Below are positions 32,352 to 43,957 of a DNA stretch of 64,000 bases, one piece after another. A program made the position numbers and the translations under genes. The stretch is from Candolleomyces eurysporus (Eukaryota > Basidiomycota > Agaricomycetes > Agaricales > Psathyrellaceae), in NCBI GenBank assembly GCA_027579435.1, contig JANBPK010000772.1:1-64000 (forward strand), in the 5' to 3' direction. Within the stretch, counting starts at the first letter, position 1. The number at the start of each line of letters is the position of its first letter. The notes beneath the pieces were generated by a model, which had not been told where the DNA came from, searched no databases, and saw nothing but the letters and a program-made list of their open reading frames with translations.

Positions 32352-32816
32352 GTGACTTCATTTCCATCCCTCAGTGCACCCGACCCCTCGGCCGAGGTGA
32401 TCCCGAGTGGATCCATGATGGAATGTGCATTCGAGGGTGACGAGCAAAGAGGTCCTACGAAACACGATTCTGCAGCTCTCGCTCCTCGTGTGCTCGAGGC
32501 GCCACCTTCGACGACGATCCTCTCCAATGACATCAAACCAGATATGGTAGGATGGACGTCGACGTCACGACGCCCAGTGGCGAACCCCAAGGATGCTTCC
32601 CGCGTACGGCCATGGTTATGCCATTTGTGGATTATAGTGTCGTCATTCACGAATGACATCGAGTTCGGTATCGGAGGTCTGGCGCTGCTTTCGAAAGTAT
32701 CATCGGAGACCAGGAGAATATCCACATCACGGGGCCCAAAGATCCAAACGAGAAAAGAAAATGCACTGAGAGGAACAGTGCATCCAAAAGAGGAGCACGA
32801 CATTGGGATACCGTAG
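32352..32816 (+). CDS. Possible ORF, 154 codons, unknown
   Basis: ATG-initiated and open, but the opposite strand is open over almost the same interval (32261-32803) and neither reading has a recognisable motif. Kept only because it is the longest ATG-initiated ORF between the tRNA and the dehydrogenase gene. Confidence 0.2.
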   Translation: MTSFPSLSAPDPSAEVIPSGSMMECAFEGDEQRGPTKHDSAALAPRVLEAPPSTTILSNDIKPDMVGWTSTSRRPVANPKDASRVRPWLCHLWIIVSSFTNDIEFGIGGLALLSKVSSETRRISTSRGPKIQTRKENALRGTVHPKEEHDIGIP

Positions 32817-33113
32817 TCCTGGACTGGGACATTGGCATGAGCATAACTGGGGATGCTACATCGTACAGGTATGCTGACAGTTGCATGGAAACCGAGAACC
32901 TCAGCCTTCCAAGATGATCATCACGACTCTCCAACAGAGTTCGATCCGACCTCCATACTCTCGATAACCTTTCTTGACAGAATGATTACTGATATTGGAC
33001 CACTCCTTTGGACGCTGTGACAGGGGTACCGCAGATTCGCTTTATAGTTGGAGGCTGCAGCAGTGGGCTTTGCTAGCCGCGTCTTCCACTTGTATCCACG
33101 CCTCCGGTCCACG

Positions 33114-35052
33114 ATGCCAAAGATGATGAATGCCGTGAGGTACTACGGTCCTGGCGACATTCGCGTCGAAAGGATTGAAGAGCCTGAGGTCAAGCCTGGT
33201 CAGGTTAAAATAAAGGTTGGCCATTTCAATGGCAGTCATGAGACGGAATGCAAACTAACCTGGTACATACCAAACATGACTTTTCAGATTGCTTGGTGAG
33301 TCCATGCAAAGCCCTGATACGAAGTGTATCTTCCTCAAGCAATCGCCGCTCGGCAGGAACGCAAGTAAGCCTTCACGACCAATCCGCTAATGCTCTTTGA
33401 GCTGTGGACTGAGGCACGGAAAATAGTATCTTCCACGGACCTCCACATGTATCAAGTTCCTCTCACATCACTTGCCCCGACAACCACCAAGCCGAACAGG
33501 CTTACGGGCGAGCGGCTGCCCATTACAATGGGACACGAGTAAGTAGCACTTTGCAACTCGTTGGATCGTATCAGCCTGAGGGATGCATAACGACGTCGGC
33601 AATTGCAGTTGGGCTTCGTAGCTTGTGCCTCGTACCTGGCGAACCTTTTGCCTAGTCTTCACATCATCATACTCTGAGTTAACGTTGAACTCAAACAATG
33701 CCTTCACTTACATGGCGCACGTTTTGGTTTTTAGGTTCTCCGGCACCATCGCGGAATTGGGTGAAGGGGTCGACAACGCTAAATGGAGACCTGGACAGAA
33801 GGTTGCTGTGTAAGTCGATCGTCCGTTCGTTTAGAGTTCGGGCTTGAAGTCAACTAATACCGATCGCGTTCAATACGAACCACGCGAGCAGCGCTCCGTT
33901 GTTAGCGTGTATGAAAACTGCGACCTGTTATCCATGTGCTGCCGGAGAGTACAACGTGTGCCCTAAAGTGACCTTTATCGTAAGTAATAAAACCTTTTTT
34001 CACTACTCGCGATCGAAGGTTTTAACTCACCTATTTTTGATTGAGCAGGGCGTAGGCGGTCACGGAGGTGGACTAGCCGAATACATCGCTGTTGACGTCC
34101 AGCATGTGCATGCACTTCCAGCCGGGGTTTCCTGTGAGGCTTTCAAACGCATATTGTAACCATCAGAGGAAGGCTAAGAGTTTGATCTAGTGGAAGCGGG
34201 CGCAATGCTCGAACCTCTGGCGGTTGCACTGCATGCTGTGAAACAATCCGGGTATAGGCCAGGGCAGACTGCCCTCATCTCTGGGGCTGGTCCTGTAGGT
34301 GGTTTGATATGTGAAACGTGCACCGCCTGCTGAACGCTAGCATGAATGTAGATTGGCCTCCATATACTGCAAGTCCTCAGGTGAGCACACGCATCCAGAT
34401 CCAAATTGGCATGGCATGCAGTAAGGGAAATGCTGAGCACCCTCCTGTAGATCTATCGACCCAAGCGCGGTGATAGTCGTGTCAGAACCCATCGAGTTTC
34501 GACGCAAGTTCGCCTCGAGGTGGAGTGCCACAGAGGTGGTCAACCCAAACTCCTCTCAAGGGATCGTGTTGGCCATCGTCTACGGAGAGACGAACGGCGT
34601 CGGGGTTGATATCGTCTTCGAGACTGCAGGGACGCAAGGAAGCCTTGACACTGCCCTAATGTGCGTGAAACCCCATGGGACGCTAGTGAATGTGGCGATC
34701 TGGCAGCACAGCCCTTCGGTTAACTTGAATCTGGTGAGTAGTAGGGAGATTAGGCTTACAGGTGAGTGATCAGTTCCGTAAAGCCTATGAGCTCTCGCTC
34801 AAGGGTGGTGACCGGTAGGCATTATTGGATATGGAAACGCATACCCGAGAGCTATCGAAGCCGTTGCATCTGGGGAAATAAGTGGGATGGAGGAACTTGT
34901 CACAAAGAGGATTGGGATCGACACGGTAGTCGGAGAAGGGTTCGTCGCTTTACTGACAGCAGGAGATAACCAAGGTGAGCTGGGCCAATTAACAAGGCTG
35001 AGGCGAACACTAATTCGGCCCACTGCTAGTCAAGGTTCTTGTTCACCCATGA
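33114..35052 (+). CDS. Zinc-type medium-chain alcohol/butanediol dehydrogenase (366 aa, 12 exons)
   Basis: Exons: 33114-33215, 33288-33295, 33357-33364, 33427-33538, 33735-33809, 33892-33979, 34049-34133, 34191-34294, 34352-34380, 34451-34761, 34819-34974, 35030-35052; total 1,101 nt, all phases match. The product matches the butanediol/sorbitol dehydrogenase branch: N-terminal MNAVRYYG, TDLHMYQ, LPITMGHEFSGT, structural-zinc cysteines (CMKTATCYPCAAGEYNVC), GVGGHGGGLAEY, LEPLAVALHAV, and a Rossmann start ALISGAGP-IGLHILQVLR. It would oxidise a secondary alcohol or diol with NAD(P). Oddity: two consecutive 8-nt exons are needed to keep frame, and the resulting IAWNAISSTDLH lacks the catalytic-zinc Cys of the family pattern CGICG(S/T)D. 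Either splicing here differs or the enzyme has lost its catalytic zinc. Confidence 0.8.
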
Positions 35053-35654
35053 CTAATACAGAATTGGCAAGGCGACGGGGTAAGAAAGAGAAAGTGATTC
35101 TGTAGCCGATGGGCTCTCCGAGGANGCCTTTTTTTTNCTCTGGGCACTTTGATATGTCACTTTAATCGAATTCGAGAGGCGTGGTTGGAGTGCGGGGACA
35201 ATTTGTGTGCAAGGCGACATCGTGGGTAACCCATTACATAAGCGGACATAGGTTCGAGCCCGAGTCGTGGTATTCTTTTACAACCTCTCTAGCAACCTGA
35301 GAGCAGTCCGCAAACTCTACTGATCCTGGTGGCATACTCGCTTTTGCTCTGGTCCCACGGATGCCACTCATCTACCTGCTCCTAGCTTGTACCCTGGCAT
35401 GATTGTGTGCTGAATGTCGGCTATTAAACGTCTACCTTCAGGACTGTATTTCAATGGAAGGCGCTTAATTTCCAATACACCTTTCTAGATGGCTAGCGGG
35501 CTATCTATGGCTAAACTCTCCCACTGCATTCCCGCCGAGAATTCCTGCCGCGTGCTCCACATTCAGGTTCACAGCAGTCCATCATTCTTATCCTCGATAA
35601 CCATCCTTTCCACGACGTCACCGACTTGGAATCGGAGTGGCAACAACTTGACTC
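35053..35654. other. Intergenic
   Basis: Two Ns (35125, 35137) flank a T-run. A weak tRNA T-arm-like GGTTCGAGCCC at about 35248 lacks the other arms. Promoter of the NACHT gene presumably lies here. Confidence 0.3.
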
Positions 35655-37899
35655 ATGAGTCTGTTTAGAGGAGCCCAAAGGACTCAGGTCGGGCAGCTGA
35701 CGACCTTCAGTGTAGAGGGGAACTTTAACCAGCATATCAATTATCGCGGCGAGGAGAGAGGTACGAAATTTCTTGTCAATCCAATACATATCCTTATTCT
35801 TAACCTCTCCGGACACCGACAGATATCTTCCACCAACTTCAGCCTATTCCGAATGCATCTCACAATCGCAATCGAAAGACATCTCCCCCCGACTCATTTT
35901 GTCATCCTGGAACAAGAGAGGCAATCATCCAGAGAATTGTCTCCTGGGTCGATAGCGAGATGCAACTCCAGAACCACATCTTCTTGCTCTACGGTCATGT
36001 TGGGTGTGGCAAGTCTGCCGTATCCCAGGCGGTGTCCGACCTATTCCAAAGAAAGGGTCGTTTGCTCGCGAGTTTCTTTTTCTTCCGCAATGCGGGAGAC
36101 AGGAGCAGGATGAACAGGTTTGCTGCTACTCTGGCTAGTCAGCTGGCAGTAGTAGCGCCTCAAACCACGCCCTTCATCGACGCTGCTCTGACAACAGAAC
36201 CAGGCTTGCTTAGCTCCCATGTAGCCTTGGAGGTTCAGCTCCGGCGCCTGGTCTACGAGCCACTCAAAGCTGTCTTCGACAATACCCCGAACATCTCCCC
36301 TTTCCTCATTGTCGTAGACGGCCTCGATGAATGTGAAGACCAAGAAAGGATGGAACTGTTCATTGGCTCCTTGCTTGACTTCTTCCAGTCCAACCCCTCC
36401 ATTCCCCTCCGATTCTTTGTTACTAGCAGGCTGGAACAACATATCCAAACCCTCTTAGAAGTCGAGGAGGTTCTTTTAGACGACTTGGCGAAGTATGGCT
36501 CTGATGAAGACATTTTCCTCGTTGTACAAAAATTGTTCGAACAAGCGGGAAAGAGCGACCGGGTAATTCGAGCGTACATCAGCGAGCATGGACAGTGGCC
36601 CAATCAGGATGACCTCGACAAGTTGATGCGTCATGTGCAGGGGTCGTTTATTTTCGCGTCAATGTTGCTCAAATACATTTTGAAGTCCACTGGCGACAGC
36701 CTAACTCCCATGGATCGCCTCCCCTTGGCTCTCGGAATGAGTCCAGGTCTAGACGGCCTCTACACAGAAACGATCACCCGCTCCTACCACCTCCCCCACT
36801 TCTCCGACATCATCCCTACCATAGTGTTAACGGAAGAACCGCTCTCCCTTTCCGAAATTGCAAAACTCCATGGCATCCGCGTTTATGAGGTCGTCCATGT
36901 TCTTGTCCCTTTGCAAGCCATCGTCCACGTCCCAGGCACCGACGACGTTCCGGTCACCCTATATCACAAATCTCTCCGCGATTTCTTCACTTCTGAAAGC
37001 CGATCGCAGGCTTACTTCGTTTCACCGACGTATCATTTCCGTCTTTCATATCTCTTTTTTGCCATCGATTACGTGGACGAAGTAAATTGTACTCGAGTTT
37101 ACACTCGAGATTTCCGTCAACGAAACCTCCATTCGAGTTGGCGACACCACTGGAAGTCATTTCTCAGATGGACACTGGACAACGGCGGTCCAGCCTCCGT
37201 CCTTGCGGACTTGGAGGGACTTCAGAGGATTTTGCCAGATGCTTCTCTGCGGGGGCTGCACCATGCATTTCTGTCGGTTGCATTTTTTGTAACCGCTTTT
37301 GAAATGACGTTGCTACAGGAGGGGGCCGTGTATATGGTGACCGAGTGTCCCAAACAGGTGGCCCTTGCTGTGGAACATAATTCCGCTCTCGATATCGAGC
37401 GCTGGCTCGATGGGGCGGCGTGCTTTGCCCCCTCGGGGAGTAATTATAAAGTTATTGAGCTGTCCATCAGCGCGATACAGAATCTTCGGGAAAACGTGAA
37501 ACTTGCATGGGCAGCTATCGAGGCAAAGGTATGTGCTGTCTGTCGCTGTAGTGCCTCCTTCTCATTCGTTTCAAAATGGCCCCGAAGCTTCCTGGAAGAT
37601 TTCCAGACCGTGATCAAGACTACGATAAACTTTCGAACAGCATTTTCGTTCTATGGTCAAAGGTAAGCCGACAACTCACGCATGCGTTACAAATTTGCAC
37701 TTCAGTAGCTGACGCTTGGCTGTAGGAATGTCCCAATTTCTCGTTCATCAAGGCATTGCATGTGTGTCGCATCTTGTCTCTTCCGTTAGTTACGAAATCT
37801 CAAAGTTGTACAGGTTTTCAAATGGATTGTGGAACATTGTCAACACATGCGAACGGTGTCACTAACAGCTCGATACTTCTGGCTCAATGTTACGACTAG
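35655..37899 (+). CDS. NACHT-domain STAND NTPase, no repeat domain (686 aa)
   Basis: Exons: 35655-35760, 35823-37528, 37588-37662, 37726-37899; total 2,061 nt, open. The short N-terminal leader (VGQLTTFSVEGNFNQHIN) is of the type that precedes fungal NACHT domains. The NACHT core has Walker A GHVGCGKS at 93-100 and Walker B FLIVVDGLDEC at 196-206, a sensor-like FFVTSRLE, and the SFIFASMLLKYI segment, followed by a winged-helix-like region. Such proteins are signal-sensing ATPase switches in fungal self/non-self recognition. Here the C-terminus ends without WD40, ankyrin or TPR repeats, so it is a short form or a truncated copy. Frame and splice sites are intact, favouring a functional short protein. 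Confidence 0.85.
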
Positions 37900-38249
37900 T
37901 CTCTTTGGTATCAGCTCCGGATGCCCGTACATGCAGTTTAAAATCGTTCTCAAGTATAAGCACTACTTGGATTCAACAACAAAATGACGTGTATAGCCAA
38001 AAAAAAATTCCTGTTTGAAGCACTGCTACTTTTCGCTCTCCTTGTAATATTTCGCGAGCGGTTCAGGTAGTATCTGCGAATAATACTTCAGGCATTGGCG
38101 CCTTCAAGCTGGTGGTGATGGGATCTCAGGCGCTCATTCCCACGCATGGAAGGCGTTACGAATAGACCGCGACTGACGATATCTTCGACCATCACCAGCA
38201 ACCATCACCAACGCGGAGGCTCGAAGGTGCAGATTAGCATCGGTGGGCC

Positions 38250-41200
38250 ATGTCTCTCGAACAGCTTTTCGGGTCTTCAGAGCTTTCTCTCGTCGTACCC
38301 GACACATCGCTTGAATTTCCGCCAGAAAGCTTGGTGGACGAATGGTTGGGGCGAGTGAAGATAGGCAAAGTCGAGCGCAAGCAAGCATTTTTTGGTACGT
38401 CACTATATGTGATAGACGGCGTCATGTTTATGAACTGTCAGATGAACAATTACAGTCCCTACTTCTGCTCCGGATCCAGCACCCAACACCAGACATACCG
38501 GCTGACCCAACCAGTCCGCCGGCCCTGCTGTTGGAATTTTTGAATTATCTTCAAGTCTCGCTGGAAGCGTCCTATATATCGCCATTACCTGCTCCGAGCC
38601 AGGAGCCGACTTGGTCGTCGAAGTTATCTGCCCCGCCACGAGCAGCATCGTTGAAACCACCCCCTTCAGGGCAACTCAGCGCACATCATCCATCGATATT
38701 TCCTCCAGCAACGCCTAATCCTGTTCCAGCAACCGGGGACCAGGATAAGCAGTATGCAGCGTCAGACGGAGCTTTCCTTGCAGCTGTCATCTGGGGGGNC
38801 TGGCAACCCAGAGCAGTCGAAGGATGCCTTTTCGCTTTTGTGGTCGGAGAAGGAGAAGGTTTGGGTTGCGATCTATCGGCTGGCGTTGACAGTGTGTAAG
38901 TCGTCAAATCTCTGAATTTTATAACTCTAGCTAATAGGCATGCACATAGCCTTCATCAAGACTGCAAACTTTGCAAATCCTCTGCTATGCCTAACCGTTG
39001 CAACGACCCTGCGTGACAAACCCATCGTGAGCTCTGACAAGCATCCGCTCGCCAGGTTCCTTTCCACGCTCGGAGTGACAGCCCCAGAATCTCCAACTCT
39101 CCTCACGGACAAGACTGACGACCAAGCCGATGAAACGCTTCTCGATGGATTAGAAGAGATCAATCTCTTGGAGGGACTCTTAGCTGGACCTGACTTTGCC
39201 AAAGTCGGTAGCGAAAAACTCAATGTTCCTTCCCTACGACTCGGTGCCGTATCAAGGCAGAAGCTATTCTCCCTTCCACCTGTCCTTGCCGATACCCCAG
39301 TGCAGCCATCGCCTTCACCCATGACAGCAGTCCGAAAAACTCACCCTACCCTCCGGAAGTCATACAGAAGGACGCTGCAGACGATTTCGACCTTCCAATT
39401 GCGCATGCGAACTGTCTTCGTGCCATATGTACTGTTACCTGGAACGGAAGGAACTGTGTCTAATTTGGACGAATCAGAGAAGGAAAGGGAAAGAAGAGAG
39501 GCAGGAAGCGCGGAGCGTACGGTTGTTCTCTGCATAGAGATCAAGAACTCGGGTGGGGATGAAAGTCGTAATGGAATAGGATTCATGGTGGAGAGTATCG
39601 ACATCAAGATCGGCGGCGAGGGAGCCCGGACTACGTTGGTCGGTTGGGGTGAGGGCGGTCTGAGTGCCGATGCAGCCAAATCTACATTCCCTCTCAAGCT
39701 AGGCCCGTTTGCCCAAGTTAACCTTCTCTACGCCGTCACTTTCCTGCGGTCGCCAGAGGAGTTGGACAGTTTCTCTTTCGCCAATCCCGATGGGAAAATG
39801 AGGACCGAACTTCGGAGAGGTGTCTCCATCAATGTCAATGGAAAGCCTTATACACCATTGACGCCTTCCGCTCGTGCTCTGCTCACTGAGCCTGATGCGA
39901 TCACGCTGCCAACGCGGACGTTCTCATCGGTGTGGAGTACCGTACTGGACCTGGATGCGAATCCTGCTCCAGTCCTAGAGGCCTTTGACTTGGCAGATCC
40001 TGTCGGTGGTTACCCGACCGCTCTCCCAGAACCCACTTCACCTTTCCCAATGTATGCCTTGGGCTCTTCTAGAATGGGCACCCCAGCAACTGCCACCTAC
40101 CAACTGTATTCCCCAGGTACTACCCCTCAATCCTCGGTTTTTGCAGGGAGTCGAAAATTCCCCCTCACCCCGGGAGGCTATTTCCAAGCGAAAGTGTTCA
40201 AAAACACCGGTACGATGAGAACACCGACGCGACCTTCCTCCGCCATCCCTCCTCACCTCCGAGAGCAACCCTCTCTCCCTTCTTCCGCCAGGTCCTCAAC
40301 ATATCTGCCTAGCGGTTCGCTTGTGGGTACGATGCAGTATCTGCGTTCACCAACGACCTACAGTGCCCCAGTCCAACCTCTCCTCCCACCCCACTCGCCT
40401 TTACCAGGGAGACAGGACTCCATGCCCTTCTCGCCTGGATACGATGACAACTACACGCCTGGGCCTAACGCCGGTAGCTACGACGCTGTCCCTCCCACCC
40501 CAGCATACCCCGCATTCCCGATGAAATCGACCCTACCACCAAGCCCGATGTCGCAAGGCCCTATTGCATCGCAGTCGCAGAATAACGTGGGTCCGAGCGT
40601 CGAGGTGAGGAGGGATAGGTCGTCGTTGCCACCTGCTTTGGCTGGAGGACCCCCAACGCCTCTTCCGCATGTCACTGCGGCGTTTGGGGAGCAGAGGATG
40701 TTGAATAAGCTGCAGAACTCGGGTGCGACTGGGGAGAATATCGTTGTCAGTGTCGGCCTCTTGCCTGGTGGTGGTAGTGAGGGTGGTGGTGGGGAAGGAT
40801 TGTTTGGGCATGAGAAGATATACCCTTTGGATAGCTTTACGCTGGATATCTTTGTGTTTAACCAGAGTACTTGGACGAGGAGGTTTGAGGTTACATGTCC
40901 GGAGAAGAGGAGAAGGAGGAGGGGCGGGGCTCAGACGGGGGTGTATGGAGGTGGGGGTGAGATTGCGAGGAAGATGGGGTATCCTGGGGTGTTGCCGATG
41001 AATAAGCGAGTACGCATCGGGTGAGTCTGGTGTGCTCTTTTTATCGCCAATACGTTATGCTGACTACGCTGTTTCCGAAATTCTAGTCCTTTACGACCTT
41101 CGGCTTGCCAATCAGTTCGGATGGAATTCTTAGCTGTCTCTCCTGGTGTCCATTCCATTGATACGCTGACCTTGACGGATATTGAAACTGGTTTTTCGAT

Positions 41201-41305
41201 GAATCTCAGGTGTGTTGTGGTGTTTATCGAACTCCAGTGTGTCGAACTCAACACTCCTCTTGCAGGGCGGTATTGGATGTTGTCGTTCATGATCCAAATG
41301 ATTGA
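38250..41305 (+). CDS. TRS65: TRAPPII complex subunit Trs65 homologue (about 947 aa)
   Basis: Exons: 38250-38394, 38442-38895, 38938-41020, 41087-41209, 41266-41305. The N at 38799 in a G-run must be ignored to keep frame (then WGAGNPEQSKDAFSLLW); the total is then 2,844 nt. The C-terminal block is diagnostic as I know the family: KIYPLDSFTLDIFVFN, then RIGPLRPSACQSVRMEFLAV and SPGVHSIDTLTLTDIETGF. The middle is Pro/Ser-rich and disordered. Trs65 helps assemble the TRAPPII tethering complex that activates Rab GTPases at the late Golgi. The start MSLEQLFGSS begins the first exon and the phase into exon 2 (FFDEQL) is consistent. Confidence 0.85.
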
Positions 41306-41446
41306 CGAGGGGGATTGCTTGTATTCTATGGATAGTATACCCTGCTCCCGTAGATATCATTTATTTTACAGCGTCTGATATATTAAGTCGATACTGGTGG
41401 TACTTTTGATGTTCCATCGTTGGTCCCAAACTGGTAAAACCGTCCT

Positions 41447-42201
41447 CTAGTTCGCATGCTTCGCCTTCAACGACCGTTCCAACTCTTCAAATGCACTCAA
41501 CACCTGAGATTTCCGCTCCAGTTCTCCTGCTGACGAAGACCCTTCTGAGTTGGCACCGGCGGAACCTCCCGGTCGTATGGAAACAGGCCACTCTTCTTCG
41601 GGAATACCGATGGCCTGAAGGTTGGAGCGCACAGTCTTTAGGCTGTCTTCGTAGGATTCCAGACTATCTTCGTAGAGGTCGTATACGCAAATTGCGCATC
41701 CAGACATGCAACATTCTGCACCGACAGACAACGTCAGCTCAACGTTACTGTACAGGCTGATAGTCACGCACCATCATCTGCTGGAGGTTGAGGTTTCTGT
41801 GGTATCACGAAGCCTCGAAAGGTCTCTATTGTCGGGGACGAGGAACGGGCAGTCGGTGTTGTGTCAACGGCCGCATGACTCGGAGCCGCTGTGCTCAATT
41901 CCGATACAGGTACAGCTTCGGGGTCATCAACGACGACAGCTTCCTCGGTTTCAACTTTATGTTTGAGGAGGGCCTGTTTCTTCCGGAGAGCTCTCTCGAA
42001 GTCGAGGTAGCGTTGGGACAGGTTGCGTCCTGTGGTTCTCGTGGAAGAAAGTGGTAGGTCTTTGGAGTGTCGTTTGAGGGTGTGTGCGATGTCACTGGGG
42101 TTCCTAGGAGCGCCGGTGGTTGCGTAGAAGCGAGGCCATGGATGTGGTATGTTACGAGGGCTACGACGAGTGCATCTCAAGGCACTGGAAAGGGCGTACA
42201 T
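41447..42201 (-). CDS. Oxidoreductase-like domain protein, mitochondrial (232 aa)
   Basis: Exons: 42201-41772 and 41715-41447 (699 nt, one 56-bp intron). The N-terminus is Arg-rich, lacks acidic residues and ends in FYATT, typical of a mitochondrial presequence. After the intron comes the family hallmark ECCMSGCAICVYDLYEDS, matching the C-x3-C-x2-C motif of the oxidoreductase-like (OXLD1) domain. The remainder is helical and charged. It lies tail-to-tail with the Trs65 gene, about 140 bp apart. The biochemical role of this family is poorly known; electron transfer is only suggested by the name. Confidence 0.8.
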
Positions 42202-42532
42202 CCATCTGACGTATGTAGCCCTGGCGCGCTGTGGTGGTGGTGAGGAAAGAAGCTACTCCGGATCAATTGTGACATGACGAAGAGTATTAGGTTATCAAAT
42301 ATAATACATGACGTATGAAGAAGTCTAGTCCAAATGGTGTCCGTGGTTCTAATAGGTCCATAATGCAAAAAGCGTTTTGCAGAATCGTACATACTACATA
42401 TTGTCCGGGGTTTTGCCATAGTTGTTGTACAATGAGTAGCTCGTTACAAAACATGGTAGAGAAAGCTCCGACGGGCTCGCTCCGAGTCGTAATTTTAGAA
42501 CGGATGCAGTGCTTGAGGAATGGAAAGGGAGC

Positions 42533-42754
42533 TTAGGGATGGCTACGCCGCCGCCGAAGCGACCTGGCTGTTTCTTGAGAGTTCACGAGGTCTTTAGGAG
42601 AGTGGAGTCGAGGAGTGTCGGACCTGGCGTCTGGTGGAAGGGCAGAGATCCCGTGGAGGTCTCGACGGGAGAGCATGTGCTCCATTGGAATTAATAGTGC
42701 TAGGGACATGGCCGCTAGTATGGATAGGATCCAAAAGCGCAAAAGTAACTGCAT
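42533..42754 (-). CDS. Small signal-peptide/transmembrane ORF (73 aa)
   Basis: ATG at 42754 opens a 73-codon ORF beginning with a strong hydrophobic segment (LLLRFWILSILAAMSLALLI), then a polar region with dibasic RR at 28-29 of the ORF and RRRR near the end. Support for a real gene: a TATA box (42945-42953 on minus) and a 56-bp 5'-UTR intron (42831-42776, GTATGT..CTAG) precede it. It could be a small secreted protein or a processed peptide precursor. No CaaX pheromone box is present, and no family is recognised. Confidence 0.45.
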   Translation of the reverse strand: MQLLLRFWILSILAAMSLALLIPMEHMLSRRDLHGISALPPDARSDTPRLHSPKDLVNSQETARSLRRRRSHP

Positions 42755-42944
42755 GACGCGCGATACAGTCAATGCCTAGCGAAAGAATAATTAGATCTTG
42801 TCATCACAGAGAACAGACATCAAGAACATACCTTAATTGCGAGGGGGAGAAAGAGAGAGAATAGCCTTTGGTATTTAGAAGGTTCGTTATAAGGGATAGA
42901 AGGCGATCCTTCTCCGTACGCAATTTTGCACAGGGAGACACCGC

Positions 42945-42953
42945 ATTTATATA
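42945..42953 (-). promoter_or_regulatory. TATA box upstream of the small signal-peptide ORF
   Basis: TATATAAAT on minus, about 115 bp before a good intron donor and 190 bp before the ATG at 42754. Confidence 0.45.
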
Positions 42954-43957
42954 CGGTCTGCGGGGCCTATGATGACATCAAAACATGCGTCGAAGCCAAT
43001 GCCGCTCCTTCCACGTTATAGGGTGCTTTTGGTTGGGTAATAGGCTTCTTCTAGGACCTATATGAGAAATGTGGGATTCGCAATGGTTCGTATGAGGTCC
43101 TATGATGACCGCGGGGTCTAAAAGGGAAATTGGGAGGAGAAACCTCGCCTTCCCTGGTAAAATGAACCGCCGTCGTCAAGTTATGGATTCAAGGCGGGTG
43201 GACAGATTTAATGTGTAGGACGGTATAGGTGCTGGTATCCCATTAGGTCTGAGTGCGGGCTGAATAATTGCCATGGTAGTTGAGTGGAAAGAGGACAGTC
43301 GCAATTTGCCTTGAACTTGGTAATTGCTGACGTGGGAACTTCGCTGATTCCTTCTGCTCGGATCGCGACTGAACTTCCTCACACTCAATTGAGGCTGTTA
43401 TCGTCCATTTTTGACCTCAACTGACCTCCGGTTAGTGACAACGGACGACTGAGATGCGGAATGCTCTCCCCTTGCACCTGTACGTCTGTGCTATAAATAT
43501 ACAAAAAGCTAAAATATTTCGACGACGTGATCTAGAAAAAGAGAGGGATGCTTCTCCCCGATCCCCGGCTCACCTCACAGTGTAAAGCGCTGAATATTAC
43601 TGTGAAGAGCCCGGTGCAAGCCGGCCAGACCCACTAGGTCACTACCAGATGCCTGGCGAGAACAGTGTGATTTACGAGCTTGGAGTCCGAAACAGCTTTT
43701 TGGTGGATGCCCGTCACTTGCCAGTGGTTTCTCGAACTCCGACAACAAGAAGTACCTGCTGCACTTTGCATTTGCACTTACACTTTGATAAGAAAGGGAC
43801 ACGCGCACGAGGCTTCTTTCTTGAAGCAGCCGCTGTCGGACTTGAAGCTTTGAAGCTCGAAGTTGTCTCGGCAAGATCAAAAGGAGGACCGCTAGCTCTT
43901 GTGCTTGCTCGACCCTTTCCCCAACGGATCCTCCTCTTTGCTAGCTCCCCTTCTCCC
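42954..43957. other. Intergenic
   Basis: Region between the small minus-strand ORF and the F-box array. An open plus-strand stretch from 43649 joins the first F-box gene in frame, but the F-box-proximal ATG at 43958 is the better start. Confidence 0.35.

Noticed and set aside
35212..35272. Possible tRNA (GGTTCGAGCCC T-loop)
   Set aside because: T-stem pairs poorly and no acceptor, D or anticodon stem can be formed around it.
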